Source: a virus
Direction: 5' to 3' (one strand)
DNA length: 24,035 nt
Virus record (IMG/VR): IMGVR_UViG_3300038701_001862
Coordinates: 1-24,035 of that record
Positions 7,276-14,550 of this stretch are shown piece by piece; the first letter of the stretch is position 1, and each line of letters starts with the position of its first letter. The translations under genes and the position numbers were made by a program. The notes beneath the pieces are model-generated. The model worked only from the letters and a program-made list of their open reading frames with translations. It was not told the origin of the DNA and searched no databases.

Positions 7276-8560
7276 CACCAAACGCCCTACGCCCTGCGCT
7301 TTCTGGGTCGTCATCCATGTCTAGCATTACAGCGCCGTATTGCTGGACGGTCGGCACCATGTCCCCGCCGCGTTCCTCGCCAAGCGGCTCATAACCGAGC
7401 GCTGCACGCTTTTCATCAACGGTCAGAAAGTCAGCGCCTTGCACCATTGCAAAGCGGCGCTCCATGCGAAAATCAAGCGCCTCAATGCCTTCAATGTCTG
7501 GACGCAGCTGCAACCCTTCACCAAAGCGCGGTGTAAGCCAGCGGTTCATTTCATCAGCGACTAAACGCAGCATCGGGATAATGGTGTCGTCGTAAAACGC
7601 CAGCCGAGCCTCTCGGAAATTCGAATATGTGTTGTCGCCTGGAATGCCGAGCAGCATGGGCGGTACACCATAGGCCATCGCAATGTTGCGCGCGGCCTCC
7701 CGGTTGCCTTCAAGCCAGCTCATTTCATTTGGCGTTAAGCCCATCGCCTTCCAGTCAAGCCCGGCTTCTGCAACCATCGGCTTACCAGCGTTCTGTGCGC
7801 CGCTGTATTGCTCGCGTAGCACCTGCTGCAACCGGCTGCGCTGTTCGTCAGTCAGGCTATCAGGCGATACCAGAAGGCCGCTCGGCTGCGCTGCATTTTG
7901 CAACAGGGCCGCGTTCCATTCCTTGCCCGCGTTTGACCCGTCAATGTCTTTTGCCGCCGCCACGGTTGGAGCCAGCCCGCGCCAATGGTCGGCGGGGTTG
8001 TACGTCTTGATAAACAGTAAGTCGCAATCGCCCGTAGCGACGTTGACCGGAAAGCGCACCTCTCGGCCTGATTGCTTGTAGGTGTACTCTTGCGGCATAC
8101 CCGTGCGCCCTGGCACAACGCCGACCGCATAAGGCTCGACCGCGTAAAGCTCTGCCGGTCGCTGACCAAGTAGAAACCGCTCTACAGGTGCTTCGCCATA
8201 AATGGTCAGGTTTGTCGCCAACTGCGCGCGGAACTGTGCGCCGCTAGTGAGCGGGTCAGTGCGGCCCCACAGCTCTTGTAGGTCCGGCTGTGCGGCATCC
8301 TCTAGCGTGCCGTCACGAAGCTGGCGCTTGATATCCCATTGAACAGATGCAAACGACTTAGCCACCATCTGCACAGCCACAAAGGCGACAACCGACTGCA
8401 TGGCTTCCGGCGCATACTGGCGCGGATCTGCACCGTTGCCGCTAACCATTGACGCGCGATAAACAGGACGCCCGACGCGCCCCACCACGCGCGCTTGCGC
8501 AGCTTGGCTGTCCCGGCGCTCTAACCCGACGGCTGATAATGCGCGATCAAGAATGCTCAT
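7262..8560 (-). CDS. Portal protein, HK97 family
   Basis: The 432-aa protein forms the dodecameric DNA-entry ring. Typical HK97/phage-portal segments are present: YAPEAMQSVVAFVAVQMVAK near residue 50, a LRAQLATN-like region (FRAQLATNLTIYGEAPVERF), LLFIKTYNPADHWRGLAP, LQNAAQPSGLLVSPDSLTDE with the following RLQQVLREQYSG, and NIAMAYGVPPMLLGIPGDNT with YSNFREARLAFYDDTIIPM. This order is the standard signature of the family and the length is normal. The start at 8560 forms an ATGA overlap with the upstream gene. Confidence 0.95.
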   Translation of the reverse strand: MSILDRALSAVGLERRDSQAAQARVVGRVGRPVYRASMVSGNGADPRQYAPEAMQSVVAFVAVQMVAKSFASVQWDIKRQLRDGTLEDAAQPDLQELWGRTDPLTSGAQFRAQLATNLTIYGEAPVERFLLGQRPAELYAVEPYAVGVVPGRTGMPQEYTYKQSGREVRFPVNVATGDCDLLFIKTYNPADHWRGLAPTVAAAKDIDGSNAGKEWNAALLQNAAQPSGLLVSPDSLTDEQRSRLQQVLREQYSGAQNAGKPMVAEAGLDWKAMGLTPNEMSWLEGNREAARNIAMAYGVPPMLLGIPGDNTYSNFREARLAFYDDTIIPMLRLVADEMNRWLTPRFGEGLQLRPDIEGIEALDFRMERRFAMVQGADFLTVDEKRAALGYEPLGEERGGDMVPTVQQYGAVMLDMDDDPESAGRRAFGDGAS

Positions 8561-9393
8561 GCATATTCACCTTGCGAAAACGGGTCATTGGCCAGATAGC
8601 CGTTAAGCTCGCTTGAAACCTCAGCGCTCGATGCTGCGGCAATCGCCCTAACCCGGACATCGCTGTTAGGCGGAACGATCAAGCATGGTTCATAGATGCG
8701 CGTCTGAGTGTCGCCAGCGCTGCAGGCCATAGTCGAAACCACACGAAAAACCCCGCCTTGGTCCCTGACCTCTAAATAAAAGTTAACACTTGTGTTTTGT
8801 TTAACGCGAACTGATGTCGACCAATTAGTAACAATCCACCAGTCGTGTTGACTGACCGCCGTTGCGGCCTTTTGGCTTTGCTGTTGTGGCGGCGATGCTG
8901 TCCCGCTGATCTTGTTATGAATCAGGCTTTCTTCTTGCGGGACGCCATCCGTGACCGTTGCTGTTGACTGGTAAAAATACACATCGCCTTGCAACTCGGT
9001 CGCGCTGCGATTGACAGCGCGCGTATGCCGGGCAAGCCCAGGAAATGCGACCGGCGTTTGACCGTTCAACGTCAGCGAGCCTGTCACGGAGGTCAGGTTC
9101 CCGCTTCCGTCAATCGTGTGGCCTTCGTAAAAGATCGTTTGGTTATCGGCTGCGTTAGAGCTAACAGCGCGGTTGATGAGGTTGTCCGAAACATATTCCT
9201 CGTTCGAGTTAACTTCCCAAACCGTCTCGACCTCGGTCGCGCTTAGTTCGTCGTGCGTGCCAAATTTGCGAAGGCTTGTTGGCTTAATGTAAACATTACG
9301 CTCGGTCGTGCTGATAATCTCATCAAGCGCATTGCGCAGAGCGTCCGAACGAAGGGCGTTGTATTTGCTGGCGACTGATGCGCGGCTTAACAT
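8557..9393 (-). CDS. Virion structural protein between terminase and portal (unknown)
   Basis: The 278-aa product is not a standard member of the packaging module. It begins with a helical stretch (VASKYNALRSDALRNALDEI) and continues as a beta-rich protein. The middle segment with AADNQTIFYEGHTIDGSGNL, SLTLNGQTPVAFPGLARHTR and a following DVYFYQSTATV strand resembles, from memory, structural proteins of marine podovirus- and siphovirus-like phages with a 'v-x-G-x-d-x-x-g-n...v-t-L-N-G-x-T-x-V' pattern. It has no signal peptide or membrane segment. It is coupled by ATGA to the portal gene and lies one base from the terminase stop. A portal-associated or head-surface role is inferred from position. 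Confidence 0.65.
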   Translation of the reverse strand: MLSRASVASKYNALRSDALRNALDEIISTTERNVYIKPTSLRKFGTHDELSATEVETVWEVNSNEEYVSDNLINRAVSSNAADNQTIFYEGHTIDGSGNLTSVTGSLTLNGQTPVAFPGLARHTRAVNRSATELQGDVYFYQSTATVTDGVPQEESLIHNKISGTASPPQQQSQKAATAVSQHDWWIVTNWSTSVRVKQNTSVNFYLEVRDQGGVFRVVSTMACSAGDTQTRIYEPCLIVPPNSDVRVRAIAAASSAEVSSELNGYLANDPFSQGEYA

Positions 9394-9394
9394 G

Positions 9395-10717
9395 CTACAG
9401 CCTCCACAACATCGGTTCGCCCTTGGCCGAAAGCATCAACTCAGTCAGCGCCCATATGGCGGCGTCAGCCCGATCGGGCGAGCCTTCACCCGCGTAACCG
9501 TTGCCGGTAAAAAGGCAAAGCTGATCCTCTAACTCAGTCATCACCGATGCGTGGGTAACCCGGCCCTGCTCATAAAGCGCAGCCACCGGCTCGGCCCTGA
9601 CATGCTTGCCTCTTGTCGCGGTTACCATGCGCACCGGCAGGTTACGGTTATGCGATTGCAACACCGCTCGGCACATATCGCCGCCATAGTTCTTTTCGAC
9701 GATGACCGCATCAGCGCCGTGTTTGTCGTACAGGTCAGAGACAACCCGCGCCCATCCTTCAGGGCTTTGCCGGGTTGATGCATCCTCGATAATGCACGCC
9801 CGGTTGCCGATTTTGCCAACAGCTGCAATACCCTGACTATCGCCGCTCTCGCCGTCAGACCCAGACGGGTCAACGCCAATCACCACGCGATCAAACCGCT
9901 CCGGCATTGCGCCGCGCGCTTCATCAAGCATAGCTCGCGTCCACAGCGCGCCTGGAGTGTCTTCTAGTATCTCCGCGTCAATCTCTTGCCGCCCTAACCG
10001 CGTGCCTTCGTACTTAGCCCGCAGCGTCTCAAGAAACGCATCTGACAGGTTTGCCGCGTTGGCGTAGGTATTGGCCTTGCTGACCACCGTGGCCGGGTCT
10101 TTCACAAGCTCTCGGATGAGCGGCTTTGGCCTCGGCGTTGTGGTCACACATTGGCGCGGCGCGCGGCCTGTTCGCGTCTCAAGGCGCAAGCCAAATTGCA
10201 GCATGTCCCACGCTTCGCGCATATGGTTCCACGCGGCCAGCTCGTCTGACCATGCCCCGTCATACTGCGGACCGCGCATCCGGTCAGGCTCATCAGCGGA
10301 AAACAGCGTCGCCGTGGCCCCGTTCTCCCATGTTAGCCGCCGCTTGGATGGTTCATAGATCGGGCGCCCCGTCAGGTTGCCCCTGTAATCTGCGTCTCTT
10401 TGCCAGCAGACAGACAAAAGCCCAGACGGCCCTTCTACCATAACGTCACGCGCATCAGCTGCCGTGGGCGCTACCAACGCAATCCTACCGCAGCCATTCA
10501 TGACCTCCTGGCGAATAAACTCAGCGCCGGATCGGGTCTTACCTGCACCCCGCCCGCCAAGTAGCAGCCATGTGCGCCAATCGCCCTCCGGTGCGATCTG
10601 GTCACTCCTCGCCCATACCGGCCAGAGCTTGGCAATGTGCTCAGGGTCAAAGCCCTTTAGAGCCTTAGCCCTTTGGCTTGGCGGTAGCGATGCTATCGAG
10701 GCGGCGAGTGAGTTCAT
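9395..10717 (-). CDS. Terminase large subunit (ATPase/nuclease)
   Basis: The 440-aa motor pumps DNA into the prohead and cuts concatemers. Residues 51-61 contain the Walker A motif LLLGGRGAGKT; the Walker B region is YDGAWSDELAAW, preceded by RMRGPQ. The coupling-type segment PRQCVTTTPRPKPLI follows. The nuclease domain begins at VVIGVDPSG with its first catalytic aspartate; the second acidic region is DAVIVEKNYGGDM and the third PDRADAAIWALTELM. The length fits a compact terminase of the type common in alphaproteobacterial phages. The start at 10717 overlaps the small-subunit gene by 53 bases; no closer downstream ATG preserves the N-terminus. Confidence 0.95.
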   Translation of the reverse strand: MNSLAASIASLPPSQRAKALKGFDPEHIAKLWPVWARSDQIAPEGDWRTWLLLGGRGAGKTRSGAEFIRQEVMNGCGRIALVAPTAADARDVMVEGPSGLLSVCWQRDADYRGNLTGRPIYEPSKRRLTWENGATATLFSADEPDRMRGPQYDGAWSDELAAWNHMREAWDMLQFGLRLETRTGRAPRQCVTTTPRPKPLIRELVKDPATVVSKANTYANAANLSDAFLETLRAKYEGTRLGRQEIDAEILEDTPGALWTRAMLDEARGAMPERFDRVVIGVDPSGSDGESGDSQGIAAVGKIGNRACIIEDASTRQSPEGWARVVSDLYDKHGADAVIVEKNYGGDMCRAVLQSHNRNLPVRMVTATRGKHVRAEPVAALYEQGRVTHASVMTELEDQLCLFTGNGYAGEGSPDRADAAIWALTELMLSAKGEPMLWRL

Positions 10718-11048
10718 CTATCGCGCCTTTGTTATCAGCTGGCGACATGGAGCCGTCAGGGCTTGTGTGCTCCAGCGTGGTGGTTTCTTTCCAGCCCATG
10801 CGGGTCTTCGCCCAAAAGATCATAGCAGTGGTGTTACCACCGCGCGCCTGCTTAAACAGCGCCTCACCGACAATGGAGTTAGCCACCGCCGATCCGCGCG
10901 AAAGCTCCTCGGCGTAGTGCTTCTTCAACGTCGTTTCGCCAATCCGCATCACCTTGGCGATTTGATCTTGCGGTAATCCATAGCCCGCCATGGCCTCAAC
11001 CTGGGCGCGGCTCTTGTCTGTCGGCGCGTGCGGCTTGCGTCCGGGCAT
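10665..11048 (-). CDS. Terminase small subunit
   Basis: The 127-aa protein recognises the packaging site and hands DNA to the large subunit. It has an N-terminal helix-turn-helix (residues 12-45: RAQVEAMAGYGLPQDQIAKV followed by MRIGETTLKKHYAEE), a central helix with ANSIVGEALFKQA, and then the conserved AMIFWAKTRMGWKE segment typical of this terminase family. The C-terminal 35 residues are charged and probably contact the large subunit. It is the first gene of the leftward structural operon, facing the divergent rightward genes across a 94-bp control region. Confidence 0.9.
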   Translation of the reverse strand: MPGRKPHAPTDKSRAQVEAMAGYGLPQDQIAKVMRIGETTLKKHYAEELSRGSAVANSIVGEALFKQARGGNTTAMIFWAKTRMGWKETTTLEHTSPDGSMSPADNKGAIDELTRRLDSIATAKPKG

Positions 11049-11066
11049 GTTTTTCGCCTCTTTCTG

Positions 11067-11109
11067 TCATTTTTGCGTTTTTACCCCTTGCGCGTCACTC
11101 ATTTTTGCG
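11067..11109. promoter_or_regulatory. Paired 11-bp direct repeats, candidate operators
   Basis: The 11-base sequence TCATTTTTGCG occurs at 11067-11077 and again at 11099-11109, 32 bp apart, which is close to three helical turns. Both copies lie in the divergent gap between the small terminase gene and the rightward pair that encodes an XRE-like HTH protein. Two copies on the same face of the helix suggest binding sites for a regulator, perhaps that HTH protein. The regulatory role is inference. Confidence 0.45.
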
Positions 11110-11116
11110 CGATAAA
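11088..11116 (+). promoter_or_regulatory. Candidate promoter for the rightward 66-aa/HTH pair
   Basis: A TTGCGC box at 11088-11093 is followed after 17 bases by GATAAA (11111-11116), and a ribosome binding site (GGAGA, 11131-11135) precedes the ATG at 11143. The match to the -35 consensus is poor and to the -10 consensus moderate. One of the 11-bp repeats lies inside the spacer, and a GANTC-type pentamer (GAGTC, 11117-11121) directly follows the -10 box. Confidence 0.35.
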
Positions 11117-11142
11117 GAGTCATCAACAACGGAGAGAACGAC

Positions 11143-11343
11143 ATGCCCCGCCAACGCTTTGACAATTCAGCCTTTGAGCGCAGCCACCTCAAGCAGCCAC
11201 GCGGCTTTGGCCTTTGGGCCTTTTTTCTGAACGGCGATGAAGCCAACGTGGTATTTGCGCCCCAATCAATGAACCTTGCCGATGCCAAGCGGTGGGCCAA
11301 GGCTGAACATCCCGATGTTCGTTTGTTCTCGGTGGCCCCGTGA
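11143..11343 (+). CDS. Small hypothetical protein upstream of an HTH gene
   Basis: This 66-aa protein is not recognised. It has a basic, aromatic N-terminal half (RQRFDNSAFERSHLKQP, then GFGLWAFFLNGDE) and a C-terminal half with a helix (NLADAKRWAKAEHPD). It has no signal peptide; the WAFF stretch is too short to be a membrane span. The start is well supported by GGAGA eight bases upstream. It is translationally linked to the following HTH gene through a TGATG overlap. The pair is isolated in orientation from all neighbours, so it may be a small regulatory or host-takeover cassette. Confidence 0.65.
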   Translation: MPRQRFDNSAFERSHLKQPRGFGLWAFFLNGDEANVVFAPQSMNLADAKRWAKAEHPDVRLFSVAP

Positions 11344-11528
11344 TGCGCCCAGAACGCCTTACCCAATGGCGCGAAGCGCGGGGGCTTTCCAAAGCCGCCG
11401 CGTGCCGCCTGCTAGGCGTCGGATCGGTCAACACTTGGGACCGATACGAGTCCGGCGAACGCCGCATCCCGCTTTCGATCCGCCTCGCCATAACGGCGCT
11501 GCAACATAACCTCCCGCCCTACGAATAG
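11343..11528 (+). CDS. XRE-like helix-turn-helix protein
   Basis: The protein (61 aa from ATG 11343; a GTG at 11340 is possible) is almost entirely a Cro/CI-type helix-turn-helix domain. The two HTH helices are visible as LSKAAACRLLGV and VNTWDRYESGERRIP, with the usual 'W-x-x-Y-E-x-G-x-R-x-x-P' ending of XRE domains. It would bind DNA as a dimer, possibly at the paired repeats upstream of its own operon. Its stop codon lies two bases from the end of the convergent methyltransferase gene, with no terminator between them, so transcription from both sides collides here. Confidence 0.75.
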   Translation: MRPERLTQWREARGLSKAAACRLLGVGSVNTWDRYESGERRIPLSIRLAITALQHNLPPYE

Positions 11529-11530
11529 GG

Positions 11531-12790
11531 TTACGCTGCCTCGCTCTCTCCACCGCGCTCACCCGCAATCTCATCAAACGAGCGTCCATCGCCCTCAAGC
11601 GTGGCCTGCTCGCCGGTAAACTCCTGCCAGCGCTTCACGGCCACATCGACGTAGGCAGGCGACAGCTCAATGGCGTGGCAGACGCGCCCGGTCATCTCCG
11701 CTGCGATGATTGTGGTGCCGGAACCAGAGAAAGGCTCATACACCGCCTGACCCGGCGAGCTGTTGTTCTCGATGGGACGCTTCATGCACTCGACGGGCTT
11801 TTGGGTGCTGTGGCCGGTTTCGCTGTTTCGTGGCTTGTCAATCTGCCACAATGTGTGCTGCTTGCGACTACCGCCCCAGTGGCCTGTGCCGCCCTTCTTG
11901 ACCAGATAGAAGCATGGCTCGTGCTGAACGTGATAATGCCCCCGCCCAATGACAGATTGGTGCTTTGCCCAGATGATCTGGGCTCGAACCTGAAAGCCGC
12001 ATGCCTCCAGCGACTGCTGCACCTCAGCCGACTTCACGCCGGCATGCCAAACATACGCCACGTCGCCGGGAAACAAAGCCCACGCCTCGCTCCAGTCGGC
12101 TCGATTGTCGTTCTGGACCTTGCCATGCATGCCCCCAGACTTGCCGGGATTTGTTTCAGGCAGGGCGCCCTTGCGCCACTCCGCGTCATACTCCACCCCA
12201 TAAGGCGGGTCCGTGACCATCAGGTGAGGCGCGACGCCGTTAAGGCACTTCGCCACCACGTCCGCGTCGGTGCTGTCCCCGCAGACGATCCGGTGCTTGC
12301 CGAGCAGCCAGACCTCACCCAGCTCCGTCACCGGGTTAAGCGGCGGCTCCGGCGTATCGTCGGGATCGGTCAGGCCCTCGGTCTTCTCAGCCATCAGGGC
12401 TTCAAGCTCGGTGCCGTCAAACCCGGTTAGTTCGCAGTCAAAGCCAAGCTCGGCCAGCCCGCGCAATTCACCGCCAAGCAGTTCCAGGTCCCAGCCCGCA
12501 TTCAGCGCCAGCTTGTTATCGGCCAGCACATAGGCGCGCTTTTGCGCTTCACTCAGGCCAGACAATTCAATGGTCGGGACCTGTTTCATGCCCAGCTTGT
12601 TGGCGGCCATCAATCGCCCGTGACCGGCAATGATTCCGTTTTCGCCATCCACAAGGATAGGATTCGTGAACCCGAACTCCTTTATCGAGGCAACGATCTG
12701 GGCGATTTGCTCATCGCTATGAGTGCGAGCGTTGCGCTGGTACGGCCTAAGGCTTTCCGCGTCCCTATAAGTGACTGCCAATTTCCTCAT
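11531..12790 (-). CDS. DNA methyltransferase with N-terminal ParB-like domain
   Basis: The 419-aa protein joins a ParB/sulfiredoxin-like N-terminal domain (residues 15-75: LRPYQRNARTHSDEQIA, IKEFGFTNPILVD, GIIAGHGRLMAA) to an N6-adenine/N4-cytosine methyltransferase. The catalytic motif DPPY is at residues 194-197 and the AdoMet-binding motif FSGSGTT at 354-360, so the motif order is that of a beta-class enzyme. An STQKPVE stretch near 328-334 is also typical. The start at 12790 forms an ATGA overlap with the HNH gene; an ATG at 12799 is an alternative. The recognition sequence cannot be read from the protein. No partner restriction gene lies nearby. Confidence 0.9.
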   Translation of the reverse strand: MRKLAVTYRDAESLRPYQRNARTHSDEQIAQIVASIKEFGFTNPILVDGENGIIAGHGRLMAANKLGMKQVPTIELSGLSEAQKRAYVLADNKLALNAGWDLELLGGELRGLAELGFDCELTGFDGTELEALMAEKTEGLTDPDDTPEPPLNPVTELGEVWLLGKHRIVCGDSTDADVVAKCLNGVAPHLMVTDPPYGVEYDAEWRKGALPETNPGKSGGMHGKVQNDNRADWSEAWALFPGDVAYVWHAGVKSAEVQQSLEACGFQVRAQIIWAKHQSVIGRGHYHVQHEPCFYLVKKGGTGHWGGSRKQHTLWQIDKPRNSETGHSTQKPVECMKRPIENNSSPGQAVYEPFSGSGTTIIAAEMTGRVCHAIELSPAYVDVAVKRWQEFTGEQATLEGDGRSFDEIAGERGGESEAA

Positions 12791-13335
12791 AGCCGACATT
12801 TAAGAACCCCATACATGCCGCTCCTGGACATTCCGAACTCGGCGGCAAGCTGGTCGAGCGAAGCGCCCTCCGCCCTACGGCGCGACATCTCCGCAGCGCG
12901 CGGGTGCTTAGACTGTTTTGGGCCGCGCTTCTTTTGTCCAGGCTTGTAATAATTCACCGGGCGCTGGTATGTGCCGTGCGCCCGCTTGTGCTGTTCATTT
13001 TCTGAGCGTGATGCCCAAACGACGTTGCACGCTCGATTGTCTGCCGCATTACCGTTTAAGTGCGCTGCCTCAGGTTTGCCCTCAGGCGGCTCGCCGTGAA
13101 AAACTAACGCCACAAGTCGGTGGACGCCGCACTTCACCGATTTACCGAGGCAAACGTACTGATATGAACCTCGATACCCAGCGGCCCAGCATTTGAGCAC
13201 ACGCCCGCGCACCCGGCGCCCGTCTACGGTGATGCGGTCAAGGGATCGAACCCTCCCGAGGCTTGAGACCTCATAACCCTCATTTCCGGGGATTGCGCGC
13301 CAGACCTCGGAAGCGCTACCTATTGCAGAAGCCAT
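12787..13335 (-). CDS. NUMOD4/HNH endonuclease with C-terminal HTH
   Basis: The 182-aa protein is a free-standing homing-type endonuclease. Residues 11-32 match NUMOD4 (VWRAIPGNEGYEVSSLGRVR), a DNA-binding module. Residues 70-118 form an HNH_3 domain, with HRLVALVFHGE, EAAHLNGNAADNRACNVVW and SENEQHK carrying the H, N and H positions. The last 35 residues are a resolvase-like helix-turn-helix (AEGASLDQLAAEFGMSRSGM) for target recognition. It overlaps the methyltransferase gene by four bases, and an AGGAGGG ribosome binding site precedes the start. Such genes spread by cutting and invading allelic phage DNA. Confidence 0.88.
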   Translation of the reverse strand: MASAIGSASEVWRAIPGNEGYEVSSLGRVRSLDRITVDGRRVRGRVLKCWAAGYRGSYQYVCLGKSVKCGVHRLVALVFHGEPPEGKPEAAHLNGNAADNRACNVVWASRSENEQHKRAHGTYQRPVNYYKPGQKKRGPKQSKHPRAAEMSRRRAEGASLDQLAAEFGMSRSGMYGVLKCRL

Positions 13336-13363
13336 GAAAGCCCTCCTACGGCTTTTGTGGTTA

Positions 13364-13399
13364 GGCCCGGCGTCGAGTGTTACAGCACTCCGCTGGGCC
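13364..13399. other. Interrupted 36-base hairpin in the HNH gene leader
   Basis: GGCCC (13364-13368) pairs with GGGCC (13395-13399), with inner GCG/CGC and GAGTG/CACTC-type pairs closing a 6-base loop. On the plus strand it is followed by a T-rich run (13401-13408), but no plus-strand gene precedes it. On the minus strand it lies between a 31-aa ORF and the HNH gene and does not cover that gene's ribosome binding site. It may be a bidirectional terminator or an insertion-junction structure. Confidence 0.4.
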
Positions 13400-13406
13400 G
13401 TTTATT

Positions 13407-13502
13407 TTACCCTGCAAGCGCGACCACCTCCAGCGCACCAACTGAACGCCGTTCGACCTTATCGGCAGGCCATTCCTTTTTAGGGGTCGTTTTTGCGGCC
13501 AT
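13407..13502 (-). CDS. 31-aa ORF resembling the start of a ParB-domain protein
   Basis: This short ORF has a good ribosome binding site (GGAG seven bases upstream of the ATG at 13502). It reads MAAKTTPKKEWPADKVERRS, continues with VGALEVVALAG and then stops. The 'W-P-A-D-K-V-E-R-R-x-V-x-x-L' string is, from memory, the usual N-terminus of phage ParB-domain methyltransferases, where it leads into the Y-x-R-N-A-R-T-H motif. Here the reading frame ends before that motif. It could be a gene remnant left by recombination or HNH invasion, or a small genuine peptide. Homology to the intact methyltransferase downstream is partial at most. Confidence 0.4.
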   Translation of the reverse strand: MAAKTTPKKEWPADKVERRSVGALEVVALAG

Positions 13503-13534
13503 ATCTCTACTCCGCCGCCTTTGCGCCGCGCTGG

Positions 13535-13744
13535 TCACGCCTCATCACAGCCATTCAGGCCCTCAAAGTCATAGCTAACCGACAACTCACCATCAGGGCC
13601 GCTGGCGATATCCACGCGCTTGGCTCCGCGCTTACGGGCGAGAGTGGCGATCAGATCGAAGAACGCGGCTGCCTGTTGCTGCTGTGGTGTCACGCCTTGC
13701 GCTTGCGCCTTGATGCTGTCGATGACAGGCGAGCGATCCGACAT
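13535..13744 (-). CDS. Small hypothetical protein behind a structured leader
   Basis: The 69-aa protein starts at 13744 (MSDRSPVIDSIKAQAQG), where a GGAG ribosome binding site sits just upstream; an upstream in-frame ATG at 13792 would fall inside the structured leader and lacks such a site. It has a glutamine-rich helix (VTPQQQQAAAFFDLIATLAR), a basic turn (KRGAKRVDIAS) and a short beta end (GELSVSYDFEG). I do not recognise the family. The mRNA leader can form two mutually exclusive structures immediately before its ribosome binding site, so its translation may be controlled. Confidence 0.6.
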   Translation of the reverse strand: MSDRSPVIDSIKAQAQGVTPQQQQAAAFFDLIATLARKRGAKRVDIASGPDGELSVSYDFEGLNGCDEA

Positions 13745-14035
13745 GACGTCTCCATATGTCAGCCTGCCCCATGCCTGGGGGAAGCACCGCATTACGCTAG
13801 GCGTGATGTGATTTAAGGGGCAGGCTGTAGGGTACCGGGCCTGTGCGTTAGGTTAAGCTATTGGCTGTGTGGGTGTCGCACGCCCGGAGAAGTAACCCCT
13901 CGGTTTGCGCGTCACTGCCTTTGGATATGCCAGCAGGCTAAGCGTGAGGGGTGTTGTTATCTGTGCCTAGCCGCAAATCTCGACTTCAGCGTTATGGACA
14001 CCATTGACATCTTTGATGTCATTCGTCAAGTCAAT
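13745..14035. other. 290-bp gene-free, structure-rich intergenic region
   Basis: No ORF of credible length is present. On either strand the region can fold: ACCCCTC (13895-13901) with GAGGGGT (13946-13952); GGGTGT (13871-13876) with ACGCCC (13880-13885), a stem that needs a G-U pair on the plus strand; GGCTA (13936-13940) with TAGCC (13968-13972); and GACATC with GATGTC near 14015-14029, just after the stop of the next gene. I found no tRNA-like T-arm and no clear promoter. It holds the leader of the 69-aa gene at its left end. Its strand and function are uncertain. Confidence 0.45.
13760..13827 (-). promoter_or_regulatory. Switch-like inverted repeat upstream of the 69-aa gene
   Basis: An 11-bp perfect inverted repeat pairs 13760-13770 with 13817-13827 across a 46-base spacer. 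Its arm nearest the gene also overlaps a local hairpin (CCCCA at 13767-13771 with TGGGG at 13776-13780), so the two foldings exclude each other. The structure ends a few bases before the GGAG ribosome binding site of the gene starting at 13744. This is the layout of a translational switch or attenuator, but no ligand or protein is indicated. Confidence 0.45.
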
Positions 14036-14548
14036 TCACGCTGCCCGATTGCCCGCCACAAACAGCCCAGCCAGCACCGCCGCCCCAGCCTTGAGCGCTT
14101 CGACATTGCGCGGCGGTCGCTGGTCACACAGGCTTACCACTTCGTCGAAAGCGCCCGGTATCGCGTCCAGCAATGCGCAGGCGTCGGCATAGGCGATCTT
14201 GGCTCTGTAGATCCGTTCTTCGCTTGTCTCAGCTCCGGGCGCTTGCGGCTGCTGTTGAGCCAGCACGCCTGCGGGTTGATACTCAGCCACGCCAAGCATC
14301 CGGCGCACACCGGCGAAAGCTTCAACGCCCTGGCCTTGCTCTTGTGTAAGAATGCCGCGCTCTACAGCCCGGTCAATCAAGCAGGTAGACCCAACCTCCT
14401 TACGATGGCGCAAAAGCTCCGGCGTCGGCTCACACCGGGCAACTTCGATGCGCCCGCGCCGCGTGGTGGGCTTTCCAGGCTTCGCCGCGCTCATGGGGTG
14501 CGGGGCTTTGCGCTTGTGCTTGCGGCGGGTTTTATTGGTTTTCGCCAT
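14036..14548 (-). CDS. Hypothetical phage protein with basic N-terminus
   Basis: This 170-aa protein is not recognised. It starts with a very basic stretch (MAKTNKTRRKHKRKAPHP) that could bind nucleic acid, followed by a second start-like segment MSAAKPGKP. The middle has a helical pattern with LLRHRKEVGSTCLIDRAVER and a glycine-containing turn, then a glutamine/proline-rich linker (LAQQQPQAPG), and a C-terminal helical half (ERIYRAKIAYADACALLDAI). An AGGG ribosome binding site precedes ATG 14548. It lies two bases after the end of the upstream gene, so it is in the same operon. Confidence 0.65.
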   Translation of the reverse strand: MAKTNKTRRKHKRKAPHPMSAAKPGKPTTRRGRIEVARCEPTPELLRHRKEVGSTCLIDRAVERGILTQEQGQGVEAFAGVRRMLGVAEYQPAGVLAQQQPQAPGAETSEERIYRAKIAYADACALLDAIPGAFDEVVSLCDQRPPRNVEALKAGAAVLAGLFVAGNRAA

Positions 14549-14550
14549 AA

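Noticed and set aside
11675-12430. 251-aa plus-strand open frame
   Set aside because: It is antisense to the ParB/methyltransferase gene, whose motifs are clear; no ribosome binding site or domain supports it.
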